A stretch of DNA of 6,513 bases from the NCBI GenBank assembly GCA_019310865.1, contig JAFDDL010000212.1, forward strand, positions 1 through 6,513. The letters are read 5' to 3'. The notes under the pieces were generated by a model, which was not told the DNA's origin, searched no databases, and saw only the letters and a program-made list of their open reading frames with translations. Position numbers and translations under genes: made by a program. Positions within the stretch are counted from its first letter, which is position 1, and every line of letters starts with the position of its first letter. This DNA is from Deltaproteobacteria bacterium (GTDB taxonomy: Bacteria; Desulfobacterota; Desulfobacteria; Desulfobacterales; JAFDDL01). This document shows, one piece after another, positions 1-5,599 of this stretch.

Positions 1-407
1 AATAAAGACCGAAGGGTCAAATCCGGTGCATTGGGAAGCCTTGTAAACCAGTCTTTATCCCCGAGCCATGTTGAAATGGGTGTGTCCAGATTCAGGCGCC
101 CCTGTTGAACAAGCGTCAGGGCTGTCACGGTTGCAAAGGTCTTTCCCGTGCTGCCGCCCAGCAGTCGGGTATCCCGGGTCAACGGTATTTTACGCTCCAC
201 ATCTGCAAACCCGGTCGCAGCCGTAATGGTATCTCCGGTTGAAAGCGATATGGCTGCGGATACACCGGGAACCCCGGTCTTACTTCTCAAATCCTCGATA
301 GAATTCAAGAGCAAGGTTTGGATTTCGACCAAGTGGGCATCCTGACCAAGCACAAGAGCCGGCGAAAAGCTTAATAGAAAAAATGCGCACACAAGAACCC
401 GAATCAC
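1..407 (-). CDS. Exported beta-lactamase-like serine hydrolase (class C / PBP4* type), 5' part only
   Basis: Reading the minus strand from GTG at 407 gives 135 open codons that run off the window edge. Residues 1-21 form a signal peptide: a short positive start (VIR), a hydrophobic core (VLVCAFFLLSFSPALVL) and a Gly-Gln likely cleavage area, so the product is probably periplasmic. Then follow GVPGVSAAISL, TGFADVERKIPLT and GGSTGKTF, the layout of the beta-lactamase/transpeptidase-like family. The S-T-G-K tetrad at residues 86-89 is the SxxK motif with nucleophile Ser86 and base Lys89. QQGRLNLDTPIS continues the family pattern. The later YxN and HxG motifs would lie outside the window. GTG is chosen because an in-frame TAA lies five codons upstream and an AAGGA-like site precedes it. 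The substrate cannot be told: peptidase, esterase and beta-lactamase activities all occur in this family. Confidence 0.88.
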   Translation of the reverse strand, partial: MIRVLVCAFFLLSFSPALVLGQDAHLVEIQTLLLNSIEDLRSKTGVPGVSAAISLSTGDTITAATGFADVERKIPLTRDTRLLGGSTGKTFATVTALTLVQQGRLNLDTPISTWLGDKDWFTRLPNAPDLTLRSL

Positions 408-508
408 GTGATTATTCCATCCTTACCAATACCGTCATGTTATAAATTGATGTATATTTCAGCTCTCTACGAATCAAGAGTAAGAACAAACCCAGTCAAA
501 CAATAAGA

Positions 509-537
509 TAAATATGTTATTTTTTATAAAAAGTCAA
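509..537 (-). promoter_or_regulatory. Candidate sigma70 promoter for the serine hydrolase
   Basis: On the minus strand TTGACT (537-532) and TATTTA (514-509) are separated by 17 bases in an AT-rich stretch. This would give a leader of about 100 bases before the GTG at 407. A second TTGACT (499-494) lacks a good -10 partner. Confidence 0.4.
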
Positions 538-637
538 GCTTTTTTTCGAAGATTTCGCTTTCCTGCGGAAAATAAAATCTCTAACCGCCGTCACGTCAAT
601 GTATATTCCGGGCCGTCACTATTGTTTTGCTTAAAGT

Positions 638-736
638 GCCCTTTTTGATGCCCAAAACATCAAGCTAAGCCCCAAGAACAGAGGTATTCCGGGCCTAAAC
701 CCTTGATTATCAGTTATCCATCTTGGTCTGACCCCG
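638..736 (+). repeat. 99-base direct repeat, left copy
   Basis: It aligns without gaps to 5943-6041 in the same orientation, with 9 differences in 99 positions by eye. It starts at GCCCTTTTTGATGCCCAAAA and ends in GACCCCG. The two copies bracket the fic / amidohydrolase / toxin-antitoxin segment. No transposase or terminal inverted repeat accompanies it, so a dispersed intergenic repeat family is more likely than an insertion sequence. Confidence 0.9.
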
Positions 737-759
737 ATCCCCCGGACCCCGATCCCCCG
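730..759 (+). repeat. Two tandem 15-base units following the left direct repeat
   Basis: GACCCCGATCCCCCG occurs twice head to tail (730-744 and 745-759), followed by degenerate GATCCC pieces. GACCCCGGTAAC at 781-792 recurs exactly at 6035-6046 and 6082-6093 beside the right direct repeat, tying the two ends to one repeat family. Confidence 0.8.
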
Positions 760-898
760 ATCCCCTGCGATCCCGCGGTCGACCCCGGTAACCCGGTACT
801 AATATAACTTGAAAACCGATTATATAGGTGAGATTATATTTTATGACGAGCTACTGTGCCGCGATTACCAAAATCGAGCGTATGCGGGATATAGAGCC

Positions 899-1636
899 AT
901 GAGAAAGAAAAGCCCATACCAACCGCCCTATACCATCACTCCGGCTATCCTACGTTTGGTGGCTGAAGTCGGTGAAACCGTCGGGCGTTTGTCGGCACAG
1001 ACGGACACAGTCAAAGCACTACGGCTGCGGCGCATTAACCGTATTCGCACCATTCAGGGCTCACTGGCCATTGAGGGCAACACGCTGAGCGAAGAACAAA
1101 TCACCGCGATTCTGGATGGCAAGCATGTCATTGCCCCGTCCCGGGAAATTCAAGAAGCGCGCAACGCCATCGCCGCCTATGATCGTTTCGAGCACTGGCA
1201 GCCCCATGCTGAAAATGAGCTGCTGAAAACGCATCGCATCCTAATGGCGGGCCTCCTGGGTGAAGTCGGCGCCTACCGACGTGGCGGTGTCGGTGTCATG
1301 TCAGGTGGGCAGGTCATCCACATGGCGCCGCCTGCAGATCGCGTCTCCCCCCTAATGCATGATCTGCTCCAGTGGCTGCACACCACCGACCAGCATCCGT
1401 TGGTCACCAGCTCGGTCTTTCATTACGAGTTTGAGTTCATTCACCCCTTCGCCGATGGCAACGGCCGCGTGGGCCGGCTATGGCAGACTTTGATCCTGTT
1501 TCGCTGGAACCCTTTGTTTGCTCACATTCCGGTTGAAAGCCTGGTCCACGAGCACCAGGCGCAATACTATCAAGCCCTGCAACACAGCACCGCACAGACA
1601 GACTCGGCGCCTTTATCGAGTTCATGCTCCAGATGA
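899..1636 (+). CDS. Fic family protein, class II-like: catalytic part of a frameshifted gene
   Basis: Fic proteins transfer AMP (or another phosphate-containing group) from a nucleotide to a hydroxyl of a target protein. Numbered from the ATG at 899, an N-terminal helix with TIQGSLAIEGN at 51-61 carries the inhibitory [S/T]xxxE[G/N] motif (S55, E59, G60) of class II Fic proteins. The core motif HPFADGNGRVGR is at 182-193, with catalytic His182 and all nucleotide-binding residues kept. After QHSTAQTDSAP the frame leaves the family pattern and ends in a spurious tail of eight residues at 1636. The true continuation is in the -1 frame (C-terminal fragment, next entry). With one base restored the protein would be 336 residues, normal for the family. 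ATG 899 is preferred because MRKKSPYQPPYTITPAILRLVAE matches family starts; the frame stays open back to a TTG at 809. The Fic fold is complete, so residual activity is possible. Confidence 0.85.
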   Translation: MRKKSPYQPPYTITPAILRLVAEVGETVGRLSAQTDTVKALRLRRINRIRTIQGSLAIEGNTLSEEQITAILDGKHVIAPSREIQEARNAIAAYDRFEHWQPHAENELLKTHRILMAGLLGEVGAYRRGGVGVMSGGQVIHMAPPADRVSPLMHDLLQWLHTTDQHPLVTSSVFHYEFEFIHPFADGNGRVGRLWQTLILFRWNPLFAHIPVESLVHEHQAQYYQALQHSTAQTDSAPLSSSCSR

Positions 1637-1908
1637 TTCTCGGTGCCGTTTCCGCCGCCATTACCCCCCATGTCACCCCCCAAGTCGCCAAACTGCTGCA
1701 GATACTGGTTGGGGAGATGCCCCGTGAGAATCTCCAGACTGCCCTCGGCTTACAAGACCGTAAATGGTTCCGAGAACGGTACCTCACCCCCGCATTAGCA
1801 GAGGGCTTGATTGAAATGACCCTCCCCGAAAAACCCAATAGCCGTCTACAGAAATACCGGCTGACCGAACCGGGGAGGCGCTGGCTACTTAGGCAGAATG
1901 GTGAGTGA
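1624..1908 (+). pseudogene. C-terminal winged-helix fragment of the frameshifted fic gene
   Basis: This frame carries the missing tail of the preceding Fic protein. Reading back from its first ATG (1624) it begins with PFIEFMLQMIL when one T is added to the run at 1612-1614. That fits Fic proteins, where D-S-x-P-F-I-E-F-M normally follows the helix after the catalytic loop. The rest (TPQVAKLLQILVGEMPRENLQTALGLQDRKWFRERYLTPALAEGLIEM, then a LQKYRLTEPGRRWLL wing) is the winged helix-turn-helix at the C-terminus of many Fic proteins, thought to bind DNA or to help oligomerise. It could be translated alone from ATG 1624, but no good ribosome site is visible. A 194-base copy of its 3' part exists at 4713-4906. 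Confidence 0.82.
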
Positions 1909-1949
1909 GAGTCACCCAGCTGCTTAAACCGGCATGATGCATCTGTTAT

Positions 1950-2110
1950 GGTTCGGTAGGTTCGATAAAATCGAATTAGCCTATTGCATTTTTGTTAAAA
2001 TATGATTTATAGTTATCGAACCATTTTTTAGGGTTCGGAAAATATATTTTCTTTATAATATTAAAATAATTAATAATATCTACAATAATGCAAATTAAAT
2101 AGGTTCGATA
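1950..2110. promoter_or_regulatory. Cluster of five GGTTCGRWA elements upstream of the second fic gene
   Basis: GGTTCGGTA (1950-1958) and GGTTCGATA (1959-1967) lie head to tail. TATCGAACC, the inverse, is at 2014-2022, GGTTCGGAA at 2032-2040 and GGTTCGATA at 2102-2110. Bases 1961-1975 form a perfect palindrome, TTCGAT-AAA-ATCGAA. The last element ends 14 bases before the ATG of the gene. Such a repeated, partly palindromic motif in an AT-rich leader looks like a set of operator half-sites. The DNA-binding tail of the Fic protein itself is the obvious candidate ligand (inference). Confidence 0.6.
1984..2013 (+). promoter_or_regulatory. Candidate promoter of the second fic gene
   Basis: TTGCAT (1984-1989) and TATAGT (2008-2013) are spaced 18 bases apart. 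The -10 box directly abuts the inverted element TATCGAACC (2014-2022), so a protein bound there would cover the start of transcription. The AT-rich surroundings offer other -10-like hexamers (for example TATAAT at 2054-2059), hence modest confidence. Confidence 0.35.
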
Positions 2111-2124
2111 GATACGGTAAAAAA

Positions 2125-3156
2125 ATGAATGTTGATTTAATTGTAAAAGAGTTGACTCAGTTGCGTAATACTCGGACGTCTTTAATTCATGTCTCAAACA
2201 CAGAATGGTACTCCTTGTTTAAAGACGAGATCCGTAACTCGATCGCCATTGAAGGTATTTTCACAAACAGGACAGATCTTATCGATGTTTTAGAACGTAA
2301 TAAGAGAGCCAATAAACAAAAAGCGGCGGCTATTCTTGGTTATTTTGAGTCAGCGTCAACTATGTACGATTACGCTGTTAACCAGCATAAGGAGAAAGAG
2401 TTTTTTTTACGAATATCCGATATTAAACAGATTCATACGCTTTTAATGCGCTATGAAAAAGAAATGGGTTTTTATATTGGAGAACTCGGTGATTTCCGAA
2501 AAATGCGGGCTGAAGTAACGTTATCAACTTTTATGCCGATTAGTGAGTATTATGTCAGGCCGGCGATGGAACTTTTAATAAAATGGGTTAATCATCACTT
2601 AAAGAAAAAAACCTACAACAAAATTTTATTAGCTGCAATAGCACATGCCTGGTTTGAATCGATCCACCCCTTTAGAGACGGAAATGGTCGGTCAGGGAGA
2701 ATATTGTTATCATATCTTCTTATCGGATGTGGTTTAGTCAATGTTGCCATTAAGGGTATTTCCAAGATGGACCGCGAACAATATTATAATGCTTTGGAAA
2801 AAGCCGATGATGTTTTCGAAAATTTACATCGCCGGATTGAACAGGGAAAAAGTTTTAACGTAAAAGCGGTTGATATGATGATCTGTTTAGACGATTTTAA
2901 TGAGATGATGTTCATTATTACGACCCGGCTGAATGATGCAGCTAACCGTTTGAAAAGATATGATATTCACTATATGAATAAAGAAGCCCAATTACCATTA
3001 AGTGATTTGGCTCATATCTATAATTATTCCCCGGACTACCTTCGTAACCTGATCAATCGAGGAAAATTAAAGGGAAAGAAGAAAGGAAAAACATGGTATG
3101 TTCGTGTGCAAGACATGGCTAACTATGTGGAGCATCTTGATCCGGGCACGCCATGA
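2125..3156 (+). CDS. Fic family protein with C-terminal DNA-binding domain
   Basis: A 343-residue, complete Fic protein, predicted to modify a target protein with AMP. RNSIAIEGIF at 37-46 holds the self-inhibitory S39-xxx-E43-G44 motif (class II). The flap region lies near LGDFRKMRAEVT (121-132). HPFRDGNGRSGR at 181-192 is a perfect core motif with His181 as catalytic base. Residues 245-285 are helical. Residues 289-336 (LPLSDLAHIYNYSPDYLRNLINRGKLKGKKKGKTWYVRVQDMANYVE) resemble a MerR/excisionase-like helix-turn-helix with a basic wing, suggesting DNA binding. ATG 2125 is the first sensible start; no Shine-Dalgarno is seen, only an A-run. The gene is visibly AT-richer than the preceding fic gene and unlike it in sequence, so it is not a recent duplicate but probably a separate acquisition. 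No small antitoxin is encoded beside it, in keeping with built-in inhibition. Confidence 0.93.
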   Translation: MNVDLIVKELTQLRNTRTSLIHVSNTEWYSLFKDEIRNSIAIEGIFTNRTDLIDVLERNKRANKQKAAAILGYFESASTMYDYAVNQHKEKEFFLRISDIKQIHTLLMRYEKEMGFYIGELGDFRKMRAEVTLSTFMPISEYYVRPAMELLIKWVNHHLKKKTYNKILLAAIAHAWFESIHPFRDGNGRSGRILLSYLLIGCGLVNVAIKGISKMDREQYYNALEKADDVFENLHRRIEQGKSFNVKAVDMMICLDDFNEMMFIITTRLNDAANRLKRYDIHYMNKEAQLPLSDLAHIYNYSPDYLRNLINRGKLKGKKKGKTWYVRVQDMANYVEHLDPGTP

Positions 3157-3203
3157 TAAATACTTCTCAGCGCGTTCATACGTTTCGTGGGGCATCTGTG
3201 TTT

Positions 3204-4421
3204 TTATTTCCTGGTGCATTTTAATTTTACCTCGGTTGAAAGCGTTTTGTTTTCTTCATCTATGGCAAGGTCAATATGACCGTGTTCCATATTTTTCATA
3301 CAATACCCCGCTGAAAATTCTTCAAGGGTCAGTCTCTGGCAGTCATAGGGAGGGAAAAGTGATTGTTTCAAAGCATAATCAATCCCGTGGGGCATGCCGT
3401 CAGACCCGAAAATCAGATCAATGCCCGGAATAAAGCCTGCCTGGTCTATGAGCTTGCGAAAAGGGTTATTTTCAAGACAATATTTTGGTAAAAGCCTGTC
3501 GCTATATTGCAGTGAGTCATAATTAAAGTTGGGCTGCATGGACAGCACCATACCCAGGGCCTTTGCTTTTTTTGCGTTGGCCAATGAAATAAACATGCAA
3601 TGTTCCATCCTGATAACCGGGGGAAGGGTTTTGTTGTCCGATGCCATTTTATGGATAACATTTATTACCTGGGCTGTTGCCAGGTCTCCAACGGCATGGA
3701 TCGATATGGGCTTGTTTACTGCCGCTACTTTTGCGATCATATCCTGAAGCTGTTGATCCGTATGGAGTAAAACGCCTTTTTCCCCAGTAAGAAAGGGTTC
3801 TGCCATGGCAGCCGTCCTGGAGCCAAGGGCACCGTCCGTAAACACCTTTATTCCAAAAACGCGTTTCTGTGCTGGTTTATCAAAGCTGCTATATGTATTG
3901 ATATTCGCCCAGAAGGATGTTCTGTCCAATAATCCCGCGGCATCAAATTGATCAAGGGTGGCCTTGTCCGGTAAAAGCATCTCTTCTGCGTAAAACACCC
4001 CGAGGTGCAGCAGGTCTTCATAAAAGGACTTAAGCTCAACAATTGTAAATGGTTTTACATTGACAATAAATTTCTGGATCAGGAGCAGGTTTTTATCAAT
4101 CCATACCTCATTGTCTATATTTGTCACGATCTCATTGTGAGAGTCAAAAAATTTGTCTCTGGCAGGCCGGTTCATTAAAAACCCGTGAAAGGAGAGATTA
4201 CAGATAAACAACGGGGGAAAAGCATCCAGTTCTTCTTTTTCAAATGTAAAGAAGCTGCTGTTCCATCCAAAAACAATAATCATCTCTTCTCTTCTTTGCC
4301 TGATCAGGGAAAGAGCCATGTTTTTATCAGATACCCGCGTTAAATCCACGCATGAATTCAGGGTGGCATACACGGACGGGTGGGAATGATGATCTTTTAA
4401 TAACGGTATTTGTGTATTCAT
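3204..4421 (-). CDS. YtcJ-like metal-dependent amidohydrolase (Amidohydro_3 type)
   Basis: A 405-residue enzyme of the amidohydrolase superfamily, predicted to hydrolyse an amide or related C-N bond of an unknown small substrate in the cytoplasm. The metal site is complete: DHHSH at 10-14 supplies the HxH pair, Lys192 in GIKVFTDGALGSRTAAM is the likely carbamylated bridging lysine, His242 (SIHAVGD) and His274 (RMEHC) follow, and Asp341 (FGSDGMPHG) is the catalytic acid. It is shorter than usual YtcJ proteins because it starts almost at the first barrel strand and has only a short C-terminal part of the beta-sandwich. ATG 4421 gives the start; an in-frame TTG at 4454 would add 11 residues and follows a 60-codon open frame by one base. 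It is convergent with the second fic gene, with a 47-base gap and no clear terminator. No functional link to the toxin genes is apparent. Confidence 0.88.
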   Translation of the reverse strand: MNTQIPLLKDHHSHPSVYATLNSCVDLTRVSDKNMALSLIRQRREEMIIVFGWNSSFFTFEKEELDAFPPLFICNLSFHGFLMNRPARDKFFDSHNEIVTNIDNEVWIDKNLLLIQKFIVNVKPFTIVELKSFYEDLLHLGVFYAEEMLLPDKATLDQFDAAGLLDRTSFWANINTYSSFDKPAQKRVFGIKVFTDGALGSRTAAMAEPFLTGEKGVLLHTDQQLQDMIAKVAAVNKPISIHAVGDLATAQVINVIHKMASDNKTLPPVIRMEHCMFISLANAKKAKALGMVLSMQPNFNYDSLQYSDRLLPKYCLENNPFRKLIDQAGFIPGIDLIFGSDGMPHGIDYALKQSLFPPYDCQRLTLEEFSAGYCMKNMEHGHIDLAIDEENKTLSTEVKLKCTRK

Positions 4422-4455
4422 TGCGTTAACTAACTTTTTAGATGTTTGCCCCAAC

Positions 4456-4638
4456 TCACTGGGTATTACCCAATTGCCACCGGTCGGTCTTTCGCCACTT
4501 TGTATTCTGACCGCGTCTCACGCACGCCACTCGATTCTCCGCCCGCAAGTTCTTCATGGCTTTCTCTTCCATGGATTGTTTGTTCAACCATCTATACAAA
4601 ACGAAGCGGGAAATTACAACCCCTTGTGTTTTCAACAT
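4456..4638 (-). CDS. Doubtful small basic open frame upstream of the amidohydrolase
   Basis: ATG at 4638 opens 60 codons (MLKTQGVVISRFVLYRWLNK...), rich in Lys, Arg and Trp, ending with TGA at 4458-4456. A GGGGG run lies about ten bases before the ATG. The stop sits one base before the alternative TTG start of the amidohydrolase, an arrangement seen in coupled genes. I do not recognise the product, see no domain, and cannot exclude chance or the relic of a longer gene. The stretch 4455-4712 contains nothing else I can identify. Confidence 0.22.
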   Translation of the reverse strand: MLKTQGVVISRFVLYRWLNKQSMEEKAMKNLRAENRVACVRRGQNTKWRKTDRWQLGNTQ

Positions 4639-4712
4639 AAATGCCCGGTACCCCCTATCAGTCAAAACCTGCGTTTAACCGCTGCACCGGGGTCGCCCCG
4701 GGGGTCGTATCA

Positions 4713-4906
4713 AGATGCTGGTTGGGGAGATGCCCCGTGAGAATCTCCAGACTGCCCTCGGCTTACAAGACCGTAAATCGTTCCGAGAACGGTACCTCAC
4801 CCCTGCATTAGCAGAGGGCTTGATTGAAATGACCCTCCCCGAAAAACCCAATAGCCGTCTGCAGAAATACCGGCTGACCGACCCGGGGAGGCGCTGGCTA
4901 CTTAGG
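4713..4906 (+). repeat. Second copy of the 3' end of the first fic gene
   Basis: It aligns without gaps to 1700-1893 in the same orientation (offset 3013), with 5 differences in 194 positions by eye. It starts inside the codons for LLQILVGEM and stops at the codon for the last Leu-Arg of WLLR, short of the original stop codon. The close match means a recent duplication or gene conversion. The rest of a fic gene (catalytic part) is absent upstream. Confidence 0.93.
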
Positions 4907-4951
4907 TCACCACGCCCCGGTCACCGGTCAACTCAAACAAGAAATAAATAA
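4715..4951 (+). pseudogene. Fic C-terminal winged-helix remnant, open frame of 78 codons
   Basis: This frame within and beyond the duplicated segment reads MLVGEMPRENLQTALGLQDRKSFRERYLTPALAEGLIEMTLPEKP, then LQKYRLTDPGRRWLL and an unrelated tail ending at 4951. Compared with the parent, an A-to-G change turns an Ile codon (ATA, 1702-1704) into ATG, a Trp becomes Ser and a Glu becomes Asp; the other two changes are silent. A GGGGG run lies about ten bases before the new ATG. It therefore could be expressed as a small free-standing DNA-binding domain. Most likely it is a leftover of recombination, because the first helix of the domain and the catalytic part are missing. Confidence 0.7.
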
Positions 4952-4994
4952 TTTCATGGACATCCCGCCCCTTCCTACGCTCTTATATCTACGC

Positions 4995-5023
4995 TTGACT
5001 TTCTTATATTATAAGTTTATAGT
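4995..5023 (+). promoter_or_regulatory. Promoter of the toxin-antitoxin operon
   Basis: TTGACT (4995-5000) and TATAGT (5018-5023) are exactly 17 bases apart, a near-consensus sigma70 promoter. The expected transcript start, about 7 bases after the -10 box, falls at or beside the toxin GTG at 5030, so the message may have no leader. Confidence 0.7.
5003..5015. promoter_or_regulatory. Palindromic operator in the promoter spacer
   Basis: CTTATA-T-TATAAG is a perfect 13-base palindrome lying entirely between the -35 and -10 boxes. Type II antitoxins of the HigA/Xre kind usually repress their own operon by binding such a site, so the product of the 5261-5599 gene is the likely repressor (inference). 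A half-site-like repeat (ATAAGTTTATA) continues into the -10 box. Confidence 0.6.
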
Positions 5024-5029
5024 ACAATC

Positions 5030-5277
5030 GTGAAACGGATCGAATGGAAAACAAAAGCGCTTCGGCAACTGCGAAAAATCAAAAACCAGAAAACCCGTAA
5101 TATGTTGTACGACGCTGCCCAAGTGCTTGGATATTTCCCGAATTGTACCAATGTAAAAAACTTATAAACCGTGATGATTATAGACTCAGGGTTGGCCGTT
5201 GGCGGATTATCTTCACGGCTTCCCTGAAAATTATCTGTATCGAAGAGGTTAGAAAACGAAATGAGCGCACTTACTGA
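5030..5277 (+). pseudogene. RelE/ParE-family toxin, reading frame split by a -1 shift
   Basis: GTG at 5030 opens MKRIEWKTKALRQLRKIKNQ followed by KTRNMLYDAAQVLGYFPNCTNVKNL, then TAA (5165-5167). The -1 frame continues as LINRDDYRLRVGRWRIIFTA and SLKIICIEEVRKRNERTY, ending TGA at 5275-5277. Joined, this is a normal RelE-fold toxin of about 82 residues: basic N-terminal helices, then beta strands with the Y-R-L-R-V-G and I-E-E-V-x-K-R-x-E-R-T-Y signatures, including the arginines expected for ribosome-dependent mRNA cleavage. The gene comes before its antitoxin and overlaps it by 17 bases, as in HigBA-like operons. The break sits on A AAA AAC (5155-5161). Adding one A would give the family-typical V-K-K-L, so simple loss of an A is as good an explanation as programmed frameshifting. 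An in-frame TAA at 5012-5014 and the absence of an ATG favour the GTG start. Confidence 0.85.
5155..5218 (+). promoter_or_regulatory. Candidate programmed -1 ribosomal frameshift signal
   Basis: In the toxin frame the bases 5155-5161 read A AAA AAC, the X XXY YYZ slippery pattern in correct phase. The zero-frame stop follows one codon later. After a 7-base spacer, 5169-5181 can pair with 5206-5218: CCGTGA with TCACGG, a T-T mismatch, GAT with ATC, a T-T mismatch, then AT with AT (11 of 13 positions paired), closing a loop of about 24 bases. Slipping by -1 gives N-L-I-N-R-D-D-Y-R-L-R-V-G, the family pattern. The elements are visible; function is inference. Confidence 0.4.
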
Positions 5278-5599
5278 CGTCCAGATTATTGAGAAAGACG
5301 GGAAGCCCGCGTTCGCCGTCATCCCGTATGAGGAATTTTTAAAACTCCAGCCGAAAGAGGCCGATGGTGAAGTGACTATCCCCAATGAGATTGTAGGCCT
5401 CATCGTCAAAAAAGGGATGAACCTGGTGAAGGCTTGGCGAACCCACCTGGGTTTGACCCAGAAGGAAGTTGCCAAGACAGCGGGAATAACCCAAGCAGCT
5501 GTTTCCCAGATGGAACGAACCGATAATGAACTCCGCACGGCAACGCTTGAAAAACTGGCTGACGCAATGGGGATTTCGGTTGAGCAATTGAAGGATTGA
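5261..5599 (+). CDS. Xre-family antitoxin with Phd-like N-terminus
   Basis: A 112-residue antitoxin. Residues 5-30 (TDVQIIEKDGKPAFAVIPYEEFLKLQ) look like the Phd/YefM-type beta-hairpin and helix that neutralises or contacts a toxin. Residues 54-110 form a Xre/Cro helix-turn-helix (AWRTHLGLTQKEVAKTAGIT, then QAAVSQMER and LEKLADAMGIS), with the recognition helix around TQAAVSQMER (77-86). It should inhibit the RelE-type product of the gene before it and repress the shared promoter, probably through the palindrome at 5003-5015. The ATG lies inside the last codons of the toxin (stop 5275-5277), with GAGG 12 bases upstream, so translation can start independently of the toxin frame break. The gene is intact, as expected if the antitoxin must persist even when the toxin is impaired. 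Confidence 0.9.
   Translation: MSALTDVQIIEKDGKPAFAVIPYEEFLKLQPKEADGEVTIPNEIVGLIVKKGMNLVKAWRTHLGLTQKEVAKTAGITQAAVSQMERTDNELRTATLEKLADAMGISVEQLKD

Larger units (their letters stand above)
408..808. other. Intergenic stretch without a recognisable gene
   Basis: The left part is AT-rich and probably holds the divergent promoter of the serine hydrolase. From about 600 onward the base composition changes to C-rich, and from 638 it is the left copy of the 99-base direct repeat plus GACCCCGATCC-type tandem units. I see no convincing open frame, tRNA or Rho-independent terminator in it. Confidence 0.6.

Noticed and set aside
1601..1620. Programmed frameshift in the first fic gene
   Set aside because: No X XXY YYZ heptamer in phase; the P-site pairing would fail at GCG CCT TTA. 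Single-base loss is the simpler reading.
1437..1838. Minus-strand open frame of 133 codons across the fic gene
   Set aside because: It lies opposite the Fic motif and winged-helix codons, which are clearly real, and its own product is low-complexity with no domain.
4687..4704. Intrinsic terminator at the CCGGGG-TCG-CCCCGG hairpin
   Set aside because: No T-run follows on either strand, and it resembles the local GC-rich repeat family.
5017..5538. Minus-strand open frame of 173 codons across the toxin-antitoxin genes
   Set aside because: The plus strand encodes recognisable RelE and Xre proteins there; the antisense product has no recognisable pattern.
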